Source of the DNA: Crenothrix polyspora
GTDB lineage: Bacteria; Pseudomonadota; Gammaproteobacteria; Methylococcales; Methylomonadaceae
Length of the DNA stretch: 43,489 bases
Direction of reading: 5' to 3'
NCBI RefSeq assembly: GCF_900163755.1
Contig: NZ_FUKI01000093.1
Span: forward strand, 1-43,489
Each line of letters opens with the position of its first letter. The first letter of the stretch is position 1. Position numbers and translations under genes: made by a program. Shown here in pieces: positions 37,052 through 43,489 of the stretch. The notes beneath the pieces are model-generated. The model saw only the letters and a program-made list of their open reading frames with translations. It made no database searches and was not told where the DNA came from.

Positions 37052-38452
37052 TCAATCAAAGCTCTCTTTTAGTCTTTTTGTTAAGCGAATAATGACAATA
37101 AGAATCCCTTTAGCATCGGGTTTTCTCATATTAATAACTTTGCCACTCTTGGTTGTTATGGGTTGTTTAACGGTTACTTGATCAAAGGTTGCCGCAAAAG
37201 CCAGCATGCGATCATCCAGTGATGTGGTTTTTGTTAAACGATCCGGTACCGGTTTGGTTTTTTCCCAGCGTGTGTAAATCGGCATCAATAAGAAGAAGCA
37301 AAAATACAAAGTAGTGAAAATACGCGCCACGATGGTTGCGCCATGCGTAGCAGGCTGTGTACCTAAATAACCTAACACCACAAAGCTGATTACAAAAATC
37401 GCCAAGGCTTTTTTATAAATACCGCCACGGTAACGTATAGACTTAACCGGACTACGGTCTAGCCAAGGTAATAAAAACAATACGACAATAGAACCAAACA
37501 TGCCAATAACGCCAGCGAATTTGTCAGGGATAGCTCTTAAAATGGCATAAAACGGGGTGAAATACCACACTGGGGCAATATGCTCCGGGGTTTTCATTGG
37601 ATCAGCCGGAATAAAGTTGGCGTGTTCCAAAAAGTAGCCCCCCATTTCTGGCCAGTAAAAAATAATCGCGGCAAAAAAGATTAAAAATACGCCGACACCG
37701 ACTAAATCTTTCACTGTGTAATACGGGTGAAACGGAATGCCGTCGAGTGGAATGCCGTTAGCATCTTTGGTGTATTTAATTTCGATACCGTCTGGATTGT
37801 TAGAGCCCACTTCATGCAGCGCAACAATGTGTAAAAACACCAGCAATACCAACGCTAATGGCACAGCAATCACATGGAAAGCAAAGAAACGGTTTAGCGT
37901 GGCATCGGAGATAACGTAATCGCCTCTGATCCACAAGGATAAATCATCACCAATAATAGGGATAGCACTGAACAGGGAAATAATCACCTGTGCGCCCCAG
38001 TAGGACATTTGTCCCCAAGGCAACAAGTAGCCCATAAAGGCTTCGGCCATTAAAGCGACAAACAGTAACATACCAAAAATCCAGATCAACTCGCGTGGGT
38101 GTTTGAATGAACCAAACAGCAAGCCTCTGAACATGTGCAAATACACTACGATGAAAAACGCGGACGCACCGGTTGAGTGCATATAGCGTATCAACCACCC
38201 CCAGTTCACATCGCGCATGATGTATTCAACGGAATCAAACGCCAGGGTTGCATCGGGCTTGTAATTAATGGTCAACATAATGCCGGTGGCAAACTGGTTG
38301 ACCAATACCAACATGGCTAATGAACCAAAGAAGTACCAAAAATGAAAGTTTTTCGGCGCATAATATTGCGCCATGTGGCTGTTCCACAAATGTGCCAGTG
38401 GGAATCGATCTAAGATCCAGTTACCCACGCCAGCAAAGCGATTTATTTTCAT
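37052..38452 (-). CDS. petB: PetB, cytochrome b of the bc1 complex
   Basis: Quinol-oxidising and quinone-reducing core of the bc1 complex in the inner membrane. The 466 residues are full-length fused cytochrome b with eight helices. The heme b ligands are H92 and H106 (RYMHSTGASAFFIVVYLH) and H193 and H208 (AFHVIAVPLALVLLVFLH). The Qo-site motif is PEMGG, altered from the PEWY/PDWW seen in many families, within FYWPEMGGYF. A C-terminal extension of about 60 basic residues follows the last helix. It overlaps petA by four bases, giving a coupled petA-petB-petC operon. Confidence 0.95.
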   Translation of the reverse strand: MKINRFAGVGNWILDRFPLAHLWNSHMAQYYAPKNFHFWYFFGSLAMLVLVNQFATGIMLTINYKPDATLAFDSVEYIMRDVNWGWLIRYMHSTGASAFFIVVYLHMFRGLLFGSFKHPRELIWIFGMLLFVALMAEAFMGYLLPWGQMSYWGAQVIISLFSAIPIIGDDLSLWIRGDYVISDATLNRFFAFHVIAVPLALVLLVFLHIVALHEVGSNNPDGIEIKYTKDANGIPLDGIPFHPYYTVKDLVGVGVFLIFFAAIIFYWPEMGGYFLEHANFIPADPMKTPEHIAPVWYFTPFYAILRAIPDKFAGVIGMFGSIVVLFLLPWLDRSPVKSIRYRGGIYKKALAIFVISFVVLGYLGTQPATHGATIVARIFTTLYFCFFLLMPIYTRWEKTKPVPDRLTKTTSLDDRMLAFAATFDQVTVKQPITTKSGKVINMRKPDAKGILIVIIRLTKRLKESFD

Positions 38453-39048
38453 GCTGCTTTCTCCTCAGGGGCTTCACCAATAATTAACCGCGTGTCAGAT
38501 AAGTAGCGATAAGGCGGCACTTCTAAGTTAGTAGGGGCAGGTACGCCGCTGTAAACACGTCCGGCTAAATCAAACTTGGAGCCATGACAAGGACAGAAAA
38601 AGCCACCTTTCCATTGTGCGCCTAAATCTGACGGGGCAATCTCGGGTCTAAAGGTAGGTGAGCAACCTAAGTGCGTACATAAGCCCAAGGCGACAAACAG
38701 CTCCGGCTTAATAGAGCGGAAATGATTTTTACTGGATGTCGGTTGTAAAGACGCTTGTGATAAGGGATCGCTTAATTGATCGTCCAGACTTTTCAAGTCG
38801 TCTAATACTTTAGGGGTTCTGTTGAGAATCCAAACTGGTTTACCACGCCAGGCAACTCTCAATAATTGACCGGGTTCCATCTTGCTCAGGTCAACTTCAA
38901 CGGGTGCGCCCGCTGCCATCGCTTTAACACTGGGTTGCATTTGAGCCAAAAAAGGAACGGCCAAATAACCCGTACCAATCGCGCCAACCACGGTCAATGC
39001 CGAGGTTAAAAATTGGCGCTTAGACTTATCGACGCCTTCATTAATCAT
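38449..39048 (-). CDS. petA: PetA, Rieske iron-sulfur protein of the bc1 complex
   Basis: Carries electrons from quinol to cytochrome c1 by a moving 2Fe-2S head. From the ATG at 39048, which has AGGAGAG ahead of it, the protein has 199 residues. A Tat-type N-terminus is seen as KSKRQFLTSALTVVG, with Lys-Arg instead of the canonical twin Arg, then a membrane helix (about 14-36). The cluster ligands are CTHLGC (C124, H126) and CPCHGS (C152, H155), with C129 and C154 as the disulphide. A longer frame to 39117 has no family support. First gene of petABC. Confidence 0.96.
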   Translation of the reverse strand: MINEGVDKSKRQFLTSALTVVGAIGTGYLAVPFLAQMQPSVKAMAAGAPVEVDLSKMEPGQLLRVAWRGKPVWILNRTPKVLDDLKSLDDQLSDPLSQASLQPTSSKNHFRSIKPELFVALGLCTHLGCSPTFRPEIAPSDLGAQWKGGFFCPCHGSKFDLAGRVYSGVPAPTNLEVPPYRYLSDTRLIIGEAPEEKAA

Positions 39049-39094
39049 TATAGAACTCTCCTGGTTAGAATCGTGTCTTTGACAGCTTATTTTT

Positions 39095-39103
39095 ATTATA
39101 GCA
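39095..39103 (-). promoter_or_regulatory. Extended -10 promoter for petABC
   Basis: The minus strand reads TGCTATAAT, a consensus -10 with extended TG, 47 bases upstream of the petA ATG. The same nine bases precede sspA. No convincing -35 is found at 16-18 bases. Confidence 0.55.
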
Positions 39104-39405
39104 AGCCAATATACCACTAGAATGACGTGAATTTGAAGTGCTAGGTAGGATTAATTTAGCTGCTATAGGCTGTTTTTATGCGTGCTGAGGCTATTTATGG
39201 GTTAATAAATATTTAAGTGTATGAACTTAATATAAATTATGCTGTCTTGACTGGTTGAGCTAGCTAATAAAAAAATCGGTAATTTATCATTGTTATGCTA
39301 CGTGGCAAGCTAACGGCGTGATTATCAAGCTATACGTTAAAAAATGATTGTCCACTCTACAGACATTTCAATAGGATTAAGTTTAGAGGCCTAGACGGGC
39401 AAACA
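39104..39405. other. Gene-free AT-rich stretch
   Basis: Between the petA promoter and the stop of the membrane-protein gene. I see no open frame with family support, no RNA gene and no clear terminator. Confidence 0.6.
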
Positions 39406-39957
39406 TTACACATCGAACTTGTTTGTTTTGCTTCGCCGATTCAAGCTGATAAAGCTGGCTATAATCTGCCATACTACGCTGGCAATAGCCATAAACCAAA
39501 AGATATACAGCCATTTTGGTGGAGTCAGTTGTGCTAAAAAAGGGGTCAGGTACGTGCCCAATACCGTCACAAAATAAGGTAAATTAAATATTTTAGCAAA
39601 ATACGGTAATCGCGTTTTTGCGTAGAGAAATACGGCAACGCCAGTAATCAGATAAGCCATAACAGCGAAAAATGGGGAGATATCTGACATGAAAGCAGAA
39701 AAACTGGTTTTTTCTTCTACGATGATTTGATGCCATGTACCGTCTTCCCCATAATAATTGACAACAAACAAGACAGTCCAAATTATCTGTAGTGCATAAG
39801 CACATAATCCTGCTAAATGCCGCCAAGAACGTCGCCATTCTTGCTGTAGCGATAAGGTGGCCATAGTGCGATCTCTCGTTTTCCAAAGCCATAGCCAAAA
39901 TATTAAAGATACAGCTACACCCAAAATAAGCTCTATGATTAATAGGGTATTCATCAT
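39406..39957 (-). CDS. Integral membrane protein of unknown function
   Basis: A 183-residue protein with about five hydrophobic segments (about 4-26, 46-68, 90-112, 122-143 and 148-171) and short loops, the longest (about 68-90) rich in acidic and aromatic residues. A basic C-terminus (LNRRSKTNKF) suggests the end faces the cytoplasm. I do not recognise the family. It lies between hisC and petABC on the same strand, in the interval where other gammaproteobacteria carry different genes. It ends well before petA, so joint transcription with petABC is uncertain. Confidence 0.65.
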   Translation of the reverse strand: MMNTLLIIELILGVAVSLIFWLWLWKTRDRTMATLSLQQEWRRSWRHLAGLCAYALQIIWTVLFVVNYYGEDGTWHQIIVEEKTSFSAFMSDISPFFAVMAYLITGVAVFLYAKTRLPYFAKIFNLPYFVTVLGTYLTPFLAQLTPPKWLYIFWFMAIASVVWQIIASFISLNRRSKTNKFDV

Positions 39958-40013
39958 CGAATAGTCTTGATTTGTAGAGTGGGAAAATCTGAGGCTGTAG
40001 TTTTTATAAGCGT

Positions 40014-41099
40014 CTATTTATCCAGGCTGTTTTTCAACGCCGCTAAAAACCGTGCATTCTCTTCAGGCTTACCCACAGTCACCCGCAAACAATCCACCAA
40101 CAACCCGCCTTGCGGAGTCATATTTTTAATTAACACGCCTTGCTGTTTAACCGAGGCAAAAATGTCATTAGCTCGATCTTTGGGTACTCTAAATAAAATA
40201 AAATTGGCGTTGCTAGGATAAGCAATGATACCTTCCAGTGCATTAAGCTGTGTCATCATCATCGTCCGATCTGCACAAATAGCTTGGGTTTGCTGCTCAA
40301 ATACCGCGCTGTTGCTGAGTGCAAATTCTGCACTGACTTGGGTAAGAATATTGATGTTATACGGTAAACGAATCTTGTTGAGCTGTTCAATAAGCGCGGG
40401 GCTACCCACCAAATAGCCCAAACGCAAGCCTGCCAAGCCCAATTTAGACACGGTACGCATCACCATAACATTAGCATATTGCCCTAACTGGCCGATAAAA
40501 CTGACATCGGCAAATGGCGTATAGGCTTCGTCGATAATCACCAAACCTTTGGCAGCGCTGATGATGTCTTTAATAGCCGTTTCGCTGAACAAATTGCCGG
40601 TGGGGTTGTTGGGGTAAGCAATGAATATCACCGAGGGCTGGTGTTGTGCTATTGCCGCCAGCATGGCGGGTAAATCCAGGTCGAAATTATCGGCCCGCAA
40701 CGGAACGCCAATGTATTTAAGCCCCAAACAATCACTGAGCTGTTTGTACATCACAAAGCCTGGTGCGGGGCTTAGTACGCTAGCGCCTGTCGGCAAAGCC
40801 ATTAGCAGGAGCTGGATGATTTCATCAGAACCATTGCCAAGCATAATTTCCCACTCATCGGCGATGGCATTGGTGCTGCGGATGGTGTGCTTGAGCTGTT
40901 TGGCTTCAGGGTCAGGGTAGCGGTTTAACGCACAGTCTCTTAATGCCTCCAGCCATTGTTGCTTAAGGTCTTCAGGCCAGCTGTAAGGATTTTCCATAGC
41001 ATCCAGTTTGATTAAACCTGTCGCATCGGCGACGTGGTAACTCGACATCGCCAAAACTTCTTGACGGAACAGTGTGCTGATTAAGGTATCTTGGGGCAT
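40014..41099 (-). CDS. hisC: HisC, histidinol-phosphate aminotransferase
   Basis: PLP enzyme that converts imidazole-acetol phosphate and glutamate to histidinol phosphate. The 361 residues have LDAMENPYSWP, EIMLGNGSDEIIQLLLMA, IFIAYPNNPTGNLF, VIIDEAYTPFAD and the PLP lysine in MRTVSKLGLAGLRLGYLVG, all typical of class I fold HisC. It lies downstream of hisD on the same strand, but an unknown 236-residue gene separates them. Confidence 0.96.
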   Translation of the reverse strand: MPQDTLISTLFRQEVLAMSSYHVADATGLIKLDAMENPYSWPEDLKQQWLEALRDCALNRYPDPEAKQLKHTIRSTNAIADEWEIMLGNGSDEIIQLLLMALPTGASVLSPAPGFVMYKQLSDCLGLKYIGVPLRADNFDLDLPAMLAAIAQHQPSVIFIAYPNNPTGNLFSETAIKDIISAAKGLVIIDEAYTPFADVSFIGQLGQYANVMVMRTVSKLGLAGLRLGYLVGSPALIEQLNKIRLPYNINILTQVSAEFALSNSAVFEQQTQAICADRTMMMTQLNALEGIIAYPSNANFILFRVPKDRANDIFASVKQQGVLIKNMTPQGGLLVDCLRVTVGKPEENARFLAALKNSLDK

Positions 41100-41148
41100 G
41101 TTAAGGGCTAGGTGGTTTTTTTGAAAGGTTAGAGTTGGGCGCTGTGAT

Positions 41149-41859
41149 CTATGTTTTTACGCGATAAGCTTGGGCAAGCACTTCAAAAGTATCGCCAGGA
41201 AGCCGAGAGCGATCAACGGGAATGGCGCTTTCCCAGTTTTTTTCACCCGCAGAACGAAATTTTGTAATCATGGCTTCAATAGTGTCCACATTGATTTCTG
41301 GAACATCCACAACGGCATTCAGGCCAATTCCATACCGATAGGTTTTGTCGGTTTGAAATGATTCAAAAATAGGCGCAGTATGACCCGTATCTTCATGAAT
41401 GAGTTTTGAGCTGTATTCTTGTGCAAACTGAGAGCGAGTAAGCTTATTCAATGCTTGGTGTACTTCGGGTTCTCTCATGACATAGTGAAGCTTTTTGCCC
41501 GTTACCGGGTCGTACACGGGAATAAATAGGGAATCAATGTCATCTTCATCAGGGTTACTTGGGCAAAGCCGGTACGACTCATCATAAGCCAAATCTCGGA
41601 TAGCCTCCCAGTAAGCCTGATTTGCCGTGCAGATGGCGGCATTCCAAATCGTTGCCCCATCCAATCCAAGAAAGTAAAAATCGAACCATTGATTAAAAAA
41701 CGCTGGTCTATCGGCTTCGTTTAGTAACAGCATACTTGTGAAATTTTGCCCGTAGTCAGACGCTGTGCGTTTGATTTTTCCTCGCAAACGCACATACAAA
41801 TCCCGTTGTTTATGGCGGGATAGTTTTGAAAATGGGGTGAATTTTTGATAATGCTTCAT
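41149..41859 (-). CDS. Unknown protein between hisD and hisC
   Basis: A 236-residue soluble protein without signal peptide or membrane segment, which I cannot assign. It is rich in aromatic and charged residues, with a basic N-terminus (FSKLSRHKQRDLYVRLRGKI), a mixed helical middle (about 60-100; DGATIWNAAICTANQAYWEA) and an acidic stretch (CPSNPDEDDIDSLFIPVYDP). No nuclease, kinase or DNA-binding motif stands out. Its position inside a histidine run is unusual, since hisD and hisC are normally adjacent. Spacing of 49 bases to hisC and 73 bases to hisD permits co-transcription. A link to histidine metabolism is not shown by sequence. Confidence 0.65.
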   Translation of the reverse strand: MKHYQKFTPFSKLSRHKQRDLYVRLRGKIKRTASDYGQNFTSMLLLNEADRPAFFNQWFDFYFLGLDGATIWNAAICTANQAYWEAIRDLAYDESYRLCPSNPDEDDIDSLFIPVYDPVTGKKLHYVMREPEVHQALNKLTRSQFAQEYSSKLIHEDTGHTAPIFESFQTDKTYRYGIGLNAVVDVPEINVDTIEAMITKFRSAGEKNWESAIPVDRSRLPGDTFEVLAQAYRVKT

Positions 41860-41932
41860 AGTACCGACCCTGCTAAAAAATATGCCTCTATAGTGCTCGC
41901 TTCAGCATAGGGCGTATTATTGAACAACTGTG

Positions 41933-43252
41933 TTATTTAATCCGATATTCCGCAGAACGCGCATGCGCCGTCAAGCTTTCGCCCCGCGCTAACACAGATG
42001 CAATCTTGCCCAAACTGTCCGCGCCTGCCGCTGAACAATTGATTAAACTGGTACGTTTTTGAAAATCATACACCCCCAAAGGCGATGAATACCGCGCCGT
42101 GCTGGACGTTGGCAACACATGGTTTGGCCCTGCACAATAATCGCCCAAGGCTTCTGCGGTGTAGCGCCCCATAAAGATGGCACCGGCGTGGCGTATATGC
42201 TGGCTCAGTGCTTCAGGGTTTTCTACTGACAGCTCCAAATGTTCGGGCGCAATGCTGTTGGCAACGGCAGCAGCTTCCAGTAAATTGGCCACTTTAATGA
42301 ATGCACCCCGTGTTGATAACGACGCTTTGATAATGTCAGCACGCTCCATTGTAGGCAGCAGTTTGTTAATGCTTTGCTCAACCGCCAGCAAATAATCCGC
42401 ATCATCACTGATTAAAATCGCTTGCGCGTTTTCGTCATGCTCTGCCTGTGAGAACAAATCCATCGCAATCCAGTCCGGATTGGTTTTGCCGTCACAGATA
42501 ATCAATATTTCTGAGGGGCCTGCGATCATGTCAATACCAACTTGGCCAAATACCATTTTTTTGGCAGTTGCCACATAAATATTGCCAGGCCCCACTATTT
42601 TGGCGACCGCTGGAATAGTTTCAGTGCCATAGGCTAAAGCGGCTACAGCCTGTGCGCCGCCAATGCTAAACACACGATCCACACCGGCCAAATGTGCCGC
42701 CGCCAATACCATCGCATTAGTTTCGCCATTGGGCGTTGGCACCACCATGATTAATTCATCAACACCGGCCACTTTGGCAGGAATGGCGTTCATCAACACA
42801 GAAGAGGGGTACGCGGCCTTACCACCAGGGACATACAGGCCAACGCGTTCCAACGGGGTGATTTTCTGGCCAAGCACCGTGCCATCGGCTTCGGTAAACT
42901 GCCACGGTTGCAGTTTTTGGTGTTCGGCATAGGCACGGATTCGATCAGCGGCAATTTGCAAAGCGTGCGCTTGATCAGTCGGCAAGGTTTGCCAAGCGGC
43001 CAATAAATCAGCCTTCGGGAGTTCTAAGTTGCTGGCCAAACTGACATTGCGCTTATCAAAACGATTGGTGTAATCCATTACTGCTTGGTCGCCACGTTTT
43101 CGCACATCGGCAATAATATCCAAAACACGGTGTTGAATGTCCAGATCGTCTTTTTCATCAAAGGCTAACAGCAATTTTAAGTGTTGTTGGAAATCGGCTG
43201 CGGAAGCATTCAATTGGGTGATATTCAAGGTTGTCATAACGCTTAAGCTCAT
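41933..43252 (-). CDS. hisD: HisD, histidinol dehydrogenase
   Basis: Zinc enzyme that oxidises histidinol to histidine in two NAD-dependent steps. The 439 residues include [34 protein letters not shown], the metal and catalytic region [28 protein letters not shown] and [21 protein letters not shown] second in-frame ATG at 43237 would shorten it by five residues; neither has a strong ribosome binding site. No hisG is next to it, though hisG-hisD are adjacent in most relatives. Confidence 0.97.
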   Translation of the reverse strand: MSLSVMTTLNITQLNASAADFQQHLKLLLAFDEKDDLDIQHRVLDIIADVRKRGDQAVMDYTNRFDKRNVSLASNLELPKADLLAAWQTLPTDQAHALQIAADRIRAYAEHQKLQPWQFTEADGTVLGQKITPLERVGLYVPGGKAAYPSSVLMNAIPAKVAGVDELIMVVPTPNGETNAMVLAAAHLAGVDRVFSIGGAQAVAALAYGTETIPAVAKIVGPGNIYVATAKKMVFGQVGIDMIAGPSEILIICDGKTNPDWIAMDLFSQAEHDENAQAILISDDADYLLAVEQSINKLLPTMERADIIKASLSTRGAFIKVANLLEAAAVANSIAPEHLELSVENPEALSQHIRHAGAIFMGRYTAEALGDYCAGPNHVLPTSSTARYSSPLGVYDFQKRTSLINCSAAGADSLGKIASVLARGESLTAHARSAEYRIK

Positions 43253-43387
43253 CGTTTGTTAGGCTGTTTTTAGGTTGCAAAATAACTTTTGATACTAGCA
43301 CACTTAAATTTAAGTTTTGTTAAATTTCAATTACTAATTTAAGTCGCCATGCCATTCGTAGTTTGATAGGGTTCACCATGAAACTGC

Positions 43388-43489
43388 CTAAGGAACGCGC
43401 ACGAAATAACTTGAGCAAGTTCATGCTTCGACAGGCTCAGCACGAACGGTGGTGGCGTTTAAGTTGTTCAAGTTATTTCATGCACGTTC
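43388..43489 (+). repeat. MITE-like palindromic repeat, family 2 copy C, cut by the window end
   Basis: Starts CTAAGGAACGCGCACGAAAT and continues to GCACGTTC at the window edge, matching 1518-1622 almost base for base, with the final few bases missing. It lies 136 bases upstream of hisD. Confidence 0.85.

Overview
The window is an ordinary chromosomal region of a gammaproteobacterium, most likely an aerobic methanotroph or methylotroph of the Methylococcales. Three things point there: a beta-RFAP synthase-type GHMP protein of tetrahydromethanopterin synthesis (16.4-17.4 kb), gammaproteobacterial gene clusters (mla-murA-hisG, gcvR-bcp, miaB-ybeZ-ybeY-corC, petABC-sspAB), and a PEP-CTERM protein. 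The assignment is inferred from gene content; no rRNA gene is present, and I saw no tRNA gene or CRISPR array.

Layout. 0-3.3 kb: two secreted proteins of unknown role (one with a phage tail-collar-like domain) among palindromic repeats. 3.3-7.65 kb: mlaF-mlaE-mlaD-mlaB-murA-hisG, covering outer-membrane lipid transport, peptidoglycan precursor and histidine synthesis. 8-9.4 kb: gcvR-bcp-ychJ on the minus strand. 9.6-11.5 kb: a C-terminally anchored unknown protein and a 5'-nucleotidase. 11.5-16.2 kb: miaB-ybeZ-ybeY-corC-galE, minus strand. 16.4-21.1 kb: the GHMP protein, a HAD phosphatase, an alpha/beta hydrolase and a large acyltransferase. 21.9-27.3 kb: an AI-2E-family permease, a PEP-CTERM protein, PAP2 phosphatase plus EptA, and a PepSY-like protein. 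27.4-30.4 kb: a GIY-YIG protein, an interrupted msrA, cmoB and a detached mlaC. 30.5-34.5 kb: hemB-aroE, icd and a secreted unknown. 34.8-39 kb: sspB-sspA-petC-petB-petA (reading order petABC then sspAB). 39.4-43.3 kb: a membrane protein, hisC, an unknown gene and hisD.

The most notable features are not genes. At least four families of short (about 100-160 bp) palindromic, MITE-like repeats with distinct terminal inverted repeats lie between genes. Three families carry the same REP-like core (a CCGTTCGTGCTGAGC-type arm). A further element of 117 bp lies inside msrA between signal peptide and catalytic domain. Removing it restores one continuous reading frame with a single ACTAGT, so a recent insertion looks likely. 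Two more elements sit against the stop codon of petC, with a decayed copy of the petC 3' end beyond them.

Gene order suggests a rearrangement. hisG is next to murA at 7 kb, but hisD, hisC, petABC and sspAB lie on the opposite strand at 35-43 kb in the order they would follow hisG in a Pseudomonas-like ancestor. Inverting about 7.65-43.3 kb would rejoin hisG to hisD; both proposed breakpoints carry palindromic repeats. mlaC is missing from the mla operon and lies 24 kb away. I found no convincing new defence, secretion or biosynthetic system.
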